A program made the position numbers and the translations under genes. Below, piece after piece: positions 10,427-21,562 of a stretch of DNA of 45,389 bases. Numbering within the stretch: position 1 is the stretch's first letter; the number at the start of each line of letters is the position of its first letter. Below the pieces are notes generated by a model that was not told where the DNA came from, ran no database searches, and saw only the letters and a list, made by a program, of their open reading frames with translations. This stretch comes from Fragilariopsis cylindrus CCMP1102 (lineage: Eukaryota > Bacillariophyta > Bacillariophyceae > Bacillariales > Bacillariaceae). The DNA lies in assembly GCA_900095095.1 (NCBI GenBank), contig FMBT01000133.1:1-45389 (forward strand). The letters are read 5' to 3'.

Positions 10427-11367
10427 ATGCAAATATCTTTCAATTGTAGCTACTACTCTTCCTGTTATGTTGTTATTGTCGTCTTCCTTGTTGGGAGTAT
10501 GACCAAAGATCTCATTATCAACATGGGAGGCAGCAGCAACGGTGCCAATATTATCCATATTAACGGTCAAACTACAAAATACCCCGCTAGAGAACGCATT
10601 AGCCAGTTCGTTGAAGAAGGGCAGATGTTCTTTGTTAGAGAAGATCAAATAGCACTTGGTAGAAATTTGAGTAATCCAATATTTCCATCTATGACAAATC
10701 AAGTTAATAATATTGAATGGTTTTGTAAACCAGCATTTTCACCTGATAACAATGATGATGGGAATTATGATAATGTTGTTAGTAGTTTCATCACCTTCAA
10801 ATTTAAAGGAAAAAAATTTGGTAGTACTGGTGGTTATACCGCTGCTTGGAGTGTACAACTAACTTTGGTGGTTCGTATGAAGAATATGGTACAAATTATA
10901 AAACCAGGACCAGTAGATATAATGATGTTGGTGATAGTAGTCGTTCTTCAACGATCCAATGGACACTTGATGGTTTAGGTTCTACAACGGGACTCGTAAC
11001 ATCTGGAGAAGGCCGATGGACGTTTGATACAGATGAAACAATCTTCGATTTGTTTAAGGAAGCACTTGGCGGAAGAGAATTAACTGGCGAAACTTGTAAG
11101 ACTATATACGATGAAATTTATGTGGAAAAAGCAAAACTGATTACTACTCCAGCTCCCACCCGAAATCCTACTAAAGCTCCAACATCAAAATCTCCGAAAA
11201 AGAAAAAGTCTAATAAAAGGAAGAAAAGTGAACGTAACTTACAAACTTTGTTGGAAGATGATAATTATGATGTAAATGAAAACGAATATGCGTCATTGAA
11301 AGAACAAGTTAATAAATTGGAAAAAACTGTGTCTGTGCTCTTGGGACGTTTAGATGAATTATTATAA
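10427..11367 (+). CDS. Secreted or membrane-anchored unknown protein with a C-terminal coiled coil; one-base frame slip near 10855
   Basis: The frame starts with a hydrophobic segment (CYVVIVVFLVGS, about residues 13-24), suggesting a signal peptide or anchor. The first frame is protein-like to about 10850 (ITFKFKGKKFGSTGGYTAAW). The frame one base earlier is protein-like from about 10860 to 11367. One base is missing between them, and 941 bases become 942 when it is restored; no GT-AG pair with suitable length and phase was found. The C-terminal part has a TPAPTRNPTKAPTSKSP linker seen in many diatom secreted proteins, a Lys-rich stretch and a heptad-like helix (LKEQVNKLEKTVSVLLGRL). No family is recognised. 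It is either a pseudogene or a gene with an assembly error. Confidence 0.5.
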
Positions 11368-12651
11368 AAGATACGAGAACAATGGGTTTTATATTGATTT
11401 GTAAGACAAAATTATGCTGTGTATTATACGCAAACAGGATTTATTCGATTTAATCATGGAGGAGTCCTGGGAAATATTAAAAGTAAATATATAGATAACG
11501 ATAATAATATTAGCAACAATGGTGATGTCAGTCTGTTTCGATCATGTGTGTAGGGAAGTCATCGTCGACAGGCAAAGTGAGGGAAGAAAAAGAAGAAGAA
11601 AACAAATTAAAGTAGCAACTTAGAGAGTGTCTCCTCCTCTTAGATAATATGTAAGAATCATTATTAATGTAACTTTCTTCATCTGCAAAGCTTTATATAG
11701 AAATAAGAGGACGTAGTCCCATATATATCATATCGGATTTGCAATACCACAAGTACAACAACGAAGAAAACGCCAAGACAAAGAACAAAGTGTAAACTAT
11801 ACTCTTATCTACTCTAGCACTAGCACTAGCATTAGCACTAGCCATATAGTACGAAATATTTAGTAAGATCTATATTAGAAGCAGAAGTAGTAGGACTACA
11901 ATACTCTCCATTCAGGTGTAGGTGGCTTGTTTCACGTCCTGGGTCGACGAGCTGGTGATTTTCGCCTCCAATCACTAGGTATGTTGTAGATCCGATCGTC
12001 CGACAAGGGGTTTTGGTCATTTAAAAAACAAAAACACACGATCGATCTTGATAATCAAACTTTGGAGAGTGCTATGGGTAGATAGTCCCATTATAGTGTG
12101 TAGCAATTGCGTATTTTGGGGTTCTTGTAACATTGGATAATGGATCACACGAGTCAGTCGCCATCATTATTGTTGTTATTGTTATACGGATGTTATTGGT
12201 TGCTGTTGCTGTTGATTGCTTCTATTTCATAACGGTAAATATCGGGTACATGGTGCTTGATATTGAACGACCTATTGCTTACGATTTTATTGGTTGCGGT
12301 CGACGACTTCTGTTCTACTACTTTGCTCTCGTATTGTGTTGTCGGTTTGAGTTTGCTCGAAGAACATATATAAAAGTAAACTTTTAAAAATATGGAGGCG
12401 CGAATTGGTTTTCATGGAAAAGATAAAAGATATTTAACTCGTGATTTAACTTTTCAGTCACGCGAGATCTTTCCTCTTTCAAAATCATATTATGAATTAT
12501 TATAGGAATAGTAAGTTACTGTATCGTCGGACATAGCAAATGCTGCCCGGTGCTACATAGTACACTTACGACTTGTAGCTTACTCTAAACTCTGAACTCT
12601 GAAAGTAATAGCTACTCGCAGTTCAAAGCTATATAACGTACGGCAAAGATA
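11368..12651. other. Intergenic region
   Basis: 1.28 kb with no recognised gene. Two short frames (11838-12020 minus, 12133-12387 plus) lack support. The second is rich in Ile/Val/Phe, as expected by chance in AT-rich DNA. A hexanucleotide repeat lies at 11814-11843. Confidence 0.45.
11814..11843. repeat. Hexanucleotide repeat (CTAGCA)n
   Basis: Five consecutive six-base units: three CTAGCA, one TTAGCA and one CTAGCC. Confidence 0.85.
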
Positions 12652-12869
12652 ATGCAACAGCGACAACATAAATCGTCATCGTCGTCATCGTCGTCCTTTC
12701 CGCGTTTTGCTGGTGCCGCTAGTTTTGATGTTTCGTTTTTATCGGCAATGCTCGTATTAGCAGTACTTGTATTATTATTACTACCATATTTGGACGACCC
12801 AGTTGGTATAATGGTAATACACCTCAAATCAAATGGCCAGATAATGGAGGAAAAATTCAATCAGAATCA

Positions 12870-14029
12870 ATGGATTTAGTACGTGAAATTAATAAAAGAT
12901 ATAAAACAGCTGCGGGAAAGAACGTCGTTGATTTGTATCCTGGTGAAACTATAAATGATGTAATAAATAAAATAAATGAATTTGATAAAATATTTCCACG
13001 TTGTCGACCAAGTTCACGTGCAGCATTTTTATTCCGTTATGATGGTGAACCAATATGGAAAAATGAATTTGAAACAGTATTAAAGAAAACAGATGCATTA
13101 TTAGCGGACAATAATAATGGTCCATTCTTTTGTGGTTCACGATTTACCGCTGCCGATATTGCATGGGTACCATTCCTTGAACGGTACGCTGGTCAATTGC
13201 CATGCTTACATGATGGTTTAAATCCAAAATGTCAGGATAAGTATCCATATTTATATAATTGGTATAAAGCAATGGAAACAACTGTTCCAGTATATGGATG
13301 TCGTATACGTGGTGATCATTCATCATGGAGGAAAGTATTAACAATGGCAGGATTTGGTAATGCTGGGAATGTACCACAATTAGTAAATGATCGAATGGAT
13401 GAAATCACTAAATTAGAATGTAAACCTATATCAAAAGAGGAATATAAGCAACAACAAATATTATGGGATCAATACGTATCGTCGTTAAGTTTAAGTCCAA
13501 GTCTTAAACGCAAATATGTATCATCATCACCAAGTAAAGAAGCTGCATCTGTTTTAATTCGTAATCGTGAAAACATTATTAAAGATATTATATCCAAAAA
13601 ACGAAAAAGTCTACCAACAGAATCAAATGAATTAGATGAAATAATGCGTTCTCTTGCTTATATTTTATGTAATATCGACGACGATGACGACGACATAAGA
13701 GATATCAATGATAACGTACAAGCATTAGCATCATTCTTAGATGAGCGTATGTGTGTACCGAGGTAAGTTGATTCATTCATTCTAAATTTAAAAAAAGTTA
13801 CTATTGTAGTACTATCGTCCTCTCTCTCTCTCTCTCTATTGAATTTTTGGGGGTTTCATCCAGATAAATGTTCGTGGACTCGACTCTAACATTCATTCCC
13901 CCCCCCCCCCTTTAATTTTATACCTAATTTTAATCCTGATGTAACACAAATTAAATAATGAATGATCGACCAATCAACAGAGATATGGGATCATTAAGTG
14001 CTAGATGCTTTAAACAATTATCCAACTAG
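12870..14029 (+). CDS. Glutathione S-transferase-like protein, spliced at the 3' end; 5' end unresolved
   Basis: The clear part is a GST C-terminal helical domain (about residues 50-165: GPFFCGSRFTAADIAWVPFL, ERYAGQLPCLHDG, YLYNWYKAMETTVP), followed by a longer helical tail. Glutathione conjugation or peroxide reduction is the family role; no substrate can be named. The apparent stop at 13764 is part of a consensus donor (CCG AG|GTAAGT). Splicing 13763-13980 (218 bases, acceptor CAATCAACAG) joins the tail MCVPR to DMG and ends at TAG 14027-14029. At the 5' side the same frame is open and GST-like well before this ATG (GRPSWYNGNTPQIKWPD, 12792-12842), which is the end of a thioredoxin fold. 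The rest of that fold, including its active-site residue, is not visible. A plus-strand frame from 12652 with a hydrophobic segment precedes it in another phase. A missing first exon, a frame slip or a 5' truncation are all possible. Confidence 0.72.
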
Positions 14030-14347
14030 CTAACTATAAAGCTATCTGTTGTTAAAAGCCTTTAAAAAACACAAGCTACTATGAATATTGTAGTCTATAT
14101 TTATACTATCTTAATTATTTTGCATTTAGTCTAATAATTATTTTTGATAACAAGTAAATAGAATCGAATTTTATTGATATGATCCCATCGCCTTTTGGGG
14201 GGAGATTTTTCTTCTAGGACTATAGCGTTTATATCAACTTTAGTACGCTTTCTAACTGTTGTCTTGCTATTGATGTACTAGGAATACAAAACTCAAGCAA
14301 TTTTTGAACTAGACAAAAATCATATCTCAAAAAGGAAAAAATTCGCG
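14030..14347. other. Convergent intergenic region
   Basis: 318 AT-rich bases between the 3' ends of the GST-like gene (+) and the PSxPS gene (-). No gene or element is recognised. Confidence 0.5.
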
Positions 14348-16550
14348 CTACAAGGGTGCGCCACTAGGAATTGAACTTGGAATAGCACTAGGAGAAGAGC
14401 TGGGTACACTACCTGGTGCGCCACTTGGAATTGAACTTGGAACAGCACTAGCCAAATCACTAGGCACCTCACTAGGAATGAAACTTGGTTCGCCACTCGG
14501 ATCAAAACTAGGAGCAGAGCTGGGTACACCACTTGGTGAAAGACTTGGAATGGAACTTGGAACATCACTTGGTGAAAGACTTGGAAGAGAACTTGGTGCA
14601 ATAGGAATCACACTGGGGATGGAACTTGGCGCACTTGATATACTTGAACTTGGTGTGCTACTTGGATCAAAACTAGGAGCAGAGCTGGGTAATCCACTTG
14701 GTGAAAGACTTGGAATTGAACTTGGAATAGCACTAGGAGAAGAGCTGGGTACACTACTTGGTGCGCCACTTGGAATTGAACTTGGAACAGCACTAGCCAA
14801 ATCACTAGGCACCTCACTAGGAATGAAACTTGGTTCGCCACTCGGATCAAAACTAGGAGCAGAGCTGGGTACACCACTTGGTGAAAGACTGGGAATGGAA
14901 CTTGGAACATCACTTGGTGAAAGACTTGGAAGAGAACTTGGTGCAGTAGGAATCTCACTGGGGATGGAACTTGGCCCACTTGATATACTTGGACCTGAAC
15001 TTGGTAAAGAACTTGGCTGCTCACTGGGAGGCAAAATTACAGTAGCATCTACCCCTTTGTTAAATAACTCTTTAGCAAGATCTCCTGTTCTGACTGCATC
15101 TTCAATTTGACCTGCTTTTGCTGCAGTGTCAACGTTTGAACAAGCTGAAGCAGTGATAGTAGATGTTACATCAAAACACACAAATACTGGACTATCATTT
15201 GGACTCGTTTGGCCATCACAAGTTATCACTGTTGCAGTACTTTCGACAGCAACATCTGGACAAGTAGATAGAAAACGTTGGTGTGTTACTGTGTTTGCTA
15301 GTAGATCAGCAATACTTCTGATCACCTTAACAGCACCTACAGGTGTTATAACAGGAGGACAAAACAGGTAAATAATTTGTTAATAATAGTTGATAACTGT
15401 AACAAAGACAATGTTCTGAAGCAAAAAGAATCAGTTTTGGCTTACCTTCTTCGATTTCTTCTTTAGTAACAGTTGGTGCTACTGCAACAAAGAATGCAAA
15501 ACTAGTGAAAGGTGTCTCAGTCGGAACATTTGAGGGCATTTTACTTGGTTCAAGACTTGGAGCAGAACTTGGGTCAAGACTTGGAGCAGAACTTGGGCTA
15601 GTACTCGGTCTGCTACTTGGATCCTGACTAGGAGCAGAACTAGGTACATCACTTGGTGCGCCACTTGGACTGGAACTTGGAACAGCACTCAGTGAAAGAC
15701 TTGGATTGAAACTTGGTGCAAAGCTGTTGCTTGGATGCGCAGTTGCGGTGGGTCCAGAACTTGGGACAGCACTGGTGCTGGGTGCATTGCTTAAGCTGGG
15801 TACATTACTAGGCGCACCACTTGGTTTGAAACTTGGAACAGTACTTGGTTTGCTACTAGGATCCTGACTAGAACTAGGTACATCACTTGGTGTGCGACTC
15901 GGATCAAAACTAGGAGCAGAGCTGGGTACACCACTTGGTGCGCCACTTGGAATGGAACTTGGAACATCACTTGGTGAAAGACTGGGAATGGAACTTGGTG
16001 CAATAGGAATCTCACTTGGGATGGAACTTGGCGCACTTGATACACTTGGACCTGAACTCTCACTGGGGATGGAACTTGGCCCACTTGATATACTTGGACC
16101 TGAACTTGGTAAAGAACTTGGCTGCTCACTGGGAGGCAAAATTACAGTAGCATCTACCCCTTCGTTAAATAACTCTTTAGCAAGATCTCCTGTTCTGACT
16201 GCATCTTCAATTTGACCTGCTTTTGCTGCAGTGTCAACGTTTGAACAAGCTGAAGCAGTGATAGTAGATGTTACATCAAAACACACAAATACTGGACTAT
16301 CATTTGGACTCGTTTGGCCATCACAAGTTATCACTGTTGCAGTACTTTCGACAGCAACATCTGGACAAGTAGATAGAAAACGTTGGTGTGTTACTGTGTT
16401 TGCTAGTAGATCAGCAATACTTCTGATCACCTTAACAGCACCTACAGGTGTTATAACAGGAGGACAAAACAGGTAAATAATTTGTTAATAATAGTTGATA
16501 ACTGTAACAAAGACAATGTTCTGAAGCAAAAAGAATCAGTTTTGGCTTAC
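14348..16550 (-). repeat. Tandem duplication of an exon plus its intron, 1105-base unit
   Basis: Exon 2 (15446-16441, 996 bases) plus the intron before it (16442-16550, 109 bases) make a 1105-base unit. The next unit (third exon plus 15337-15445) repeats it at exactly that offset. Over 15001-15445 versus 16106-16550 I see one difference (15058 T, 16163 C), which changes Lys to Glu. The Pro-Ser repeat parts of the two exons have diverged in repeat number. Both flanking introns are phase 1, so copy number can change without breaking the frame. Confidence 0.9.
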
Positions 16551-17824
16551 CTTCTTCGATTTCTTCTTTAGTAACAGTTGGTGCTACTGCAACAAAGAAT
16601 GCAAAACTAGTGAAAGGTGTCTCAGTCGGAACATTTGAGGGCATTTTACTTGGTTCAAGACTTGGAGCAGAACTTGGGTCAAGACTTGGAGCAGAACTTG
16701 GGCTAGTACTCGGTCTGCTACTTGGATCCTGACTAGAACTAGGTACATCACTTGGTGTGCTGCTCGGATCAAAACTAGGAGAAGAGCTGGGTAATCCACT
16801 TGGTGCGCCACTAGGAATTGAACTAGCCAAATCACTAGGTACCTCACTAGGAATGAAACTTGGTTCGCCACTCGGATCAAAACTAGGAGCAGAACTAGGT
16901 ACATCACTTGGTGTGCCACTTGGATCGAAACTAGGAGAGGAGCTGGTTACACCACTTGGTGAAAAACTTGGAATTACACTGGGGATGAAACTTGGTGCAG
17001 AACTTGCTGGGATAGCTGGTGATATGCTAGGACTAGAAGTTGGACTTGATGTTGGTGTAGAGGTGGGAGTTGACGTTGGTAAATCAGTTATTTTACACTT
17101 ACTTTTGCATGTTGCTGGACAAAAGAATCTTAATTTTTTATCAGCACCAGGTTGGACCTTTTCACATCTCTTGTTTGGTTTTCCCGCAACATATGAATCA
17201 CATGTTCGGTTTGCATCACCTTCAAATCGGAATGATTCCAAATTTGTACATGCACCACGTTTTACTGTTGGTGATGATGTTGGTGAATCAGTTTCTTTAC
17301 ATTTTTTCTTGCAGGTTGATGGACAAAAGAATTTTACTTTTTTATCAGTACCAGGTTGTTTCTTGTCACATCTCTTTTTTGTTTTTTTCTGCAACATATG
17401 AATCACATGTTTTGGTTTCATCACCTTCAAATCGGAATGAATCCAAATTTTCACATGCTTTACGTTTAACTGCTGGTGAAGATGTTGGTGAATCAGTTTT
17501 TTTACACCCACTCTTGCATGTTGCTGGACAAAAGAACTTAAGTTTGATGTCGGTACCAAGTATTTTCTTTTTACATCTCTTGTTGGGTTTTTCTGCAACA
17601 AACAAATCACATGTTTTGGTTGCATCGCCTTCAAATCGGAATGAATCCAAATTTTCACATTTACCACGAAGCTTACGTTGTGCACCGAATAAACGAGCAG
17701 CAGCTTTAGTAGCTACCGTAGCTGCTGTAGTAGCTACCGCAGGACCTGCCGTAGGTACTGCATTAGCTGCGTTAACGAGGAGGGTGACAAGGAAGGCGCT
17801 GATATACGCAAAAGAAAGCTTCAT
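14348..17824 (-). CDS. Secreted cysteine-rich / PSxPS-repeat protein, three exons, with a duplicated exon
   Basis: The start at 17824 gives a signal peptide (MKLSFAYISAFLVTLLVNA). Three repeats of about 65 residues follow. Each begins C(E/T)NL(D/E)SFRFEGD and ends KFFCPATCKSxC, a six-cysteine pattern resembling an ShKT fold; no toxin role is implied. Then come Pro-Ser repeats (SSAPSFDPSGEPS type), a conserved module of about 110 residues (VIRSIADLLANTV ... DLAKELF), more Pro-Ser repeats, and the same module again. Introns are 16442-16550 and 15337-15445, each 109 bases, donor GTAAGC, acceptor CTGTAG, both phase 1. The exons are 1274, 996 and 989 bases. The sum is one over a multiple of three, matching an extra A in an A-tract at about 17380, inside the second cysteine repeat. 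Such Pro-Ser proteins are usually cell-wall, frustule or mucilage associated in diatoms; that role is inferred. Confidence 0.83.
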
Positions 17825-19314
17825 AATGACAACTTCTTTTATAGTGTTATAGGAACACAGAAGATGGAAGATGAGGAAGAATTGAATTGAACAATAACGT
17901 GAGAAAAATATTTGCACAATACAAACGTTGATCTTTAAAAATATTGGTGTCTGATTGATCTTGTAGCGGTACTATTATTATATTTCATTTGTTGTTGTTG
18001 CTGCAACTGTTGAAGACCCATACATTTCCTATCCATGATGATTGATATTATTTGACTTGAACGCAACATCACTTTACTATTCGACGACAACCACGACCAC
18101 GACCACCACCACGATAGAAGCTTCGGTGTACAACAACATGACAAACAAGACAACAGAGCAACAAAGCAACAAAGCAGCAGCACAATAGTGCTTACATTTT
18201 TCTGTTCTCGATTATCTTTTCTTTTGGAACTGAACTGTCTTTAAATTCAAGATAGAATTTAAAAAAAAAATTGAGCTTTTTAAAATAAAAAAAATACCGT
18301 TTCTTCTGGTAGAGAGTGCGCCAAATTCGTCCTGTGATTAGATCAATAGAAGATTTGATATGGTTGATTTTATAAAAAAATTGACAGATCTGCTTCACCA
18401 ACAGTCCCTGCTTAGTAATAAATGATATTTTGGCTTCAAAAAGAGGACTTTGAACCAGAAGAACAGCGCAGCAGTAGTAGTTGAGATGGTTGTTCGAATG
18501 CATGTGGTTTTGTTTATTTTCATTTAATGGAAGTGGTCTAAAATTGAGCCACCATGATCAAAGTCAATTGGGACGTAAAAAAATAGTAATGAAATAATAA
18601 AGTTTACGATGGAAAAAGAAAAACACCACTCTCCGTGCTTTTGCACACGTTAAAATATTATCGCGCTTATGACAATGTGCGCTCGCTGGAGGAAGTATTA
18701 TCTAGTGAGAGATAAAGTGAGCTTTTTGAAGATTTAAAAAGTACTCTGTTATTTTCTAGTGAAAGATATTATTTATCTCTGTACTATTTCTCAATTGATT
18801 TGCAGCCTGCGTATTAACAGTAGTCGTCGAACTCATATCGGTCATGTTCTGTTATCGTACTCGGATCTTTCTTACACCACCAGCTATTTCATCGCGCTTC
18901 AATGGGCTTGTGCCCGCTGCGTGTTTCATCGCGCTTCAATGGGCATAAGTGGGTTCACAACTTGGTTCAAGTTGGATTGAAAATGATAAAATCCTTCTTT
19001 CAATAAATACTATCAATAGGTCCATTCGCCACCATCTTTTGAAAACCGTTGAAACATCGAACAAAAAAGGAGAACAATAATGAACACCCAATGAACAAGG
19101 ACGAGTAGTGAGATGAGATGGTAATTGGATATCAGTTGATATGCAATATGCATATAAGAGAGGGATCAAGACCTCAATAAAAAGCCGCTGGAAAGTTTAC
19201 TAGACTGTAACAATCTAATCTGTGGTTGATTTGACTCGACTCGACTACTTTTCCTTCGCAGTAACGCAGCATTCCGCCATCGACGACTCCTCGTATTTTC
19301 CCGTGACAAACAAT
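17825..19314. other. Intergenic region
   Basis: 1.5 kb, AT-rich. Short minus-strand frames at 17935-18183 and 18192-18503 have Cys/Ser- or Phe/Lys-biased composition typical of chance frames. A spaced 21-base direct repeat lies at 18887-18944. The region must hold the promoter of the PSxPS gene at its left end. Confidence 0.45.
18887..18944. repeat. Direct repeat of 21 bases, 37-base period
   Basis: TTTCATCGCGCTTCAATGGGC occurs exactly at 18887-18907 and 18924-18944. Confidence 0.9.
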
Positions 19315-19545
19315 ATGAAAACAATGACATACTCAAAGGAAGAAAAAGAAGAACAACAGCAACAAGGATCGGCGTCTGGGAAATTTAGATCGAAATGGAG
19401 AATTTTATCCTCTTCTATTGCAATAACGGCGGTCAGCAGCAGCATAGTAGTGATTATGATTATAATTGCTGCTGCAGTTTCTTCTTCTTCTAGTAGTAGT
19501 AGTAGTAGTAGCTCCTTGGCAAGAACTTATCCTTCTCGACAGTAA
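19315..19545 (+). CDS. Possible small single-pass membrane protein
   Basis: From the ATG at 19315 the frame has a charged Lys/Glu/Gln segment, a hydrophobic segment of about 20 residues (SSSIVVIMIIIAAAVSS), a Ser run and a short basic end before TAA at 19543-19545. An in-frame ATG at 19222 would add 31 residues. The layout is that of a type II anchor. No family is recognised. It could also be the first exon of a longer gene, but no donor follows, or a chance frame favoured by AGT/TCT repeats. Confidence 0.35.
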   Translation: MKTMTYSKEEKEEQQQQGSASGKFRSKWRILSSSIAITAVSSSIVVIMIIIAAAVSSSSSSSSSSSSLARTYPSRQ

Positions 19546-19725
19546 ATAAAATGATAGTACTTCGTTCATAGCTATCATAATTAAATCATAAACAACACCA
19601 GTTACTTATTACTTGTTACCTTTTTCCACGATATCGTACTAGTATTCAATATTCCTTTTTCAGCCCCCACCCTTCTATTTTTAAGTTCTATTTCAAAATT
19701 GTGCTACAATTTATTCTGGTCGGGT

Positions 19726-21178
19726 TCACGACACTTTTGATCTATTGTAAGTTGTACGCGTCATCCATCCTATCCAGCGAAATAACCGTTGACTAAACCG
19801 TCTTGAGGTGAAATTTTCAACGCACTGTGGATACGAGTCTTCTACAATTTGTTCCATGGATGAATACCAACTCCACCTTTCGGTTTCCTTCCGACAGGCT
19901 ATCGAAAATTTCCTAGAGAGGAACTATCATTCTGTAGGGCTCGATACGATCCACAAATGCCATCACATCTCCAGTAGGAACCAAATATCCAGTTGTAGTA
20001 TCTCGATCAAATCGATGGGCCCACCAGCTTTTGCCGCTACGACCGGAACACCACTGGCCATACTTTCTAAGACAACAAATCCGAGTGTCTCTGAATCACT
20101 CGGCATTACAAATACGTCACCCGATGCAAATGCTTGACTTAATTCGAGTCCATCTAATCGTCCTAGGAAGATCGTAGCTGTCCCTTGAAAGTAATTTTTG
20201 AGAAAATCTTCTTCGGGTCCACTCCCTACAATACATAATCGAGTAGTGCGTGTTCTAATAGTATCATCATTTACTACTGTATGGTCATGCCGACGACGAC
20301 GATTAATTTCTTCCAAAATGCCTTTTAGATCCTTCAGACGTTTTTCCCTGCCCAAACGACCAATATGTACGAGTAAGAAATCGTCTGGATGGTTGTTACT
20401 CATTCGATTTCTCATTGCATCATCTTTGTATTTCGGATGAAATTTGATCGTGTCTACACCCTTTTTCCAAACTTGCAACAGTTCACTGTCACTACTAGTA
20501 GTAGTACTACTACTGGAATGTTCCTGAAATTCTGCAGCTATTTGAGGGCTTGTCACCAATGTCAAATCAGCAAAGTAATGTAAAGCTGAAATTGTCCACC
20601 AAGCCAATACTTCGGCAACATTGGAAAATGGATAACAAAAATAGGATCGTGTATAAATTGGTATATGAGTATGATAACTCATTAACAATGGGATCTGATA
20701 TAGCTGGCTCGCCAAAATAGCAGGAACTAGTAAGAATCCTGGTGAAGACACATGTATCAAATCAACTCGATTTTCCCAACTAGTTGTAAACGGCCATAGG
20801 ACTCGAAATGTTTTAGGGTAGCATCGAATGATAGTGTCAGACTTTTGTATTGGGTGGTACGAAAGCCGATGGTATAATGTATAGGTATTTGTCATCAAAA
20901 CAGCTGGTTGGTGGATTGGGATGAACCACGTCTGCTGTTACCAGTTGTAGTTGATGAGTCTCATGATGATGATCACTGAGATGCTGTAACAGCAATCGAA
21001 AACGGCTAGCCTGACCACTCATGTATGTTATAGGAGATGGCTCACAGAGAACACATACTTGAAAGATTTTTTTGTCATCGTCAACGTCAACGTCAACGTC
21101 AGCGGAGGAATACATCATGTATGCAAAACAAGCAATGAGGATGACGAACACAATATGCAGTGAAAATCTTACACGCAT
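19726..21178 (-). CDS. SQD2: Sulfoquinovosyltransferase SQD2-like, with five one-base frame slips
   Basis: SQD2 transfers sulfoquinovose from UDP-sulfoquinovose to diacylglycerol, the last step of plastid sulfolipid (SQDG) synthesis. Family blocks appear in order: CEPSPITYMSGQASRFR, HYTIGFRTTQYKSLTLSFD, VDLIHVSSPGFLLVPA, MSYHTHIPIYTRSYF, WKKGVDTIKFHPKY, LVHIGRLGREKR, GDVFVMPSDSETLGFVVLES (GT4 nucleotide-sugar site), DTTTGYLVPTGDV and CRKETERWSW. The N-terminus has a hydrophobic segment ending CFAYMM, which could be a plastid signal. The blocks lie in different frames; single-base deficits are inferred near 20885, 20803, 20003, 19940 and 19902. The span is 1453 bases; adding five gives 1458, a multiple of three (485 residues, normal size). 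No intron fits. It is either a decayed copy or an intact gene with assembly errors. Confidence 0.85.
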
Positions 21179-21562
21179 TGTTGGCAGCTTCAGAGTTTTG
21201 CTGCTGAGGATGCTTGCTTATCTATGTCGATGGCGGAATCGTTCACAACCCCATGTTAATAGATCATTGTCGTCGATAGTATAGAAGTGCGAAGTGTAAT
21301 CCACAATCCACTCCATATCCACATCCAAAACGAAGAAAAGTCGTTCAGACATGGATAAATTTAATTAACATATGTGAACCTCATTTTTCAAAGTGGCTTT
21401 TGTGAGAAAAAATTAGATGCAATAATAGTCGTATATAACAATGCACTAAGTGGAAATTATGGGAACTTATTTAATAAGGAACAATTCCAGCATATGCACT
21501 TCACAAAGGTACAATATCTTATACTTCTTAATACTACTATATTACTCTAATATCTATTTGTT
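21179..21562. other. Intergenic region
   Basis: 384 bases between the SQD2 start (-) and the HADH 3' end (-). It must hold the SQD2 promoter. AT-rich, nothing specific recognised. Confidence 0.5.

Noticed and set aside
10217-10702. 161-residue minus-strand frame
   Set aside because: It overlaps the signal-peptide gene, starts without context and has no recognisable domain.
12133-12387. 84-residue hydrophobic frame
   Set aside because: Val/Ile/Phe-rich composition is expected from AT-rich, TTG-repeat DNA; no leader, domain or splice signal supports it.
14478-16215. Long plus-strand frames (Leu-Gly-rich) opposite the PSxPS gene
   Set aside because: They are the antisense of Ser/Pro codons; signal peptide, splice sites and conserved modules are all on the minus strand.
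14400-17000. CRISPR-like or satellite appearance of the repeats
   Set aside because: The repeats are degenerate triplet-phased Ser-Pro codons inside an open frame, with no constant repeat and unique spacers.
17366-17400. A -1 ribosomal frameshift site (A AAA AAC heptamer) in the cysteine-rich gene
   Set aside because: The heptamer is in the right register, but the downstream frame is reached by skipping a base (+1), not by slipping back, and the sister repeats lack the extra base.
18192-18503. 103-residue Phe/Lys/Tyr-rich frame
   Set aside because: Composition follows A/T homopolymers; nothing protein-like is conserved.
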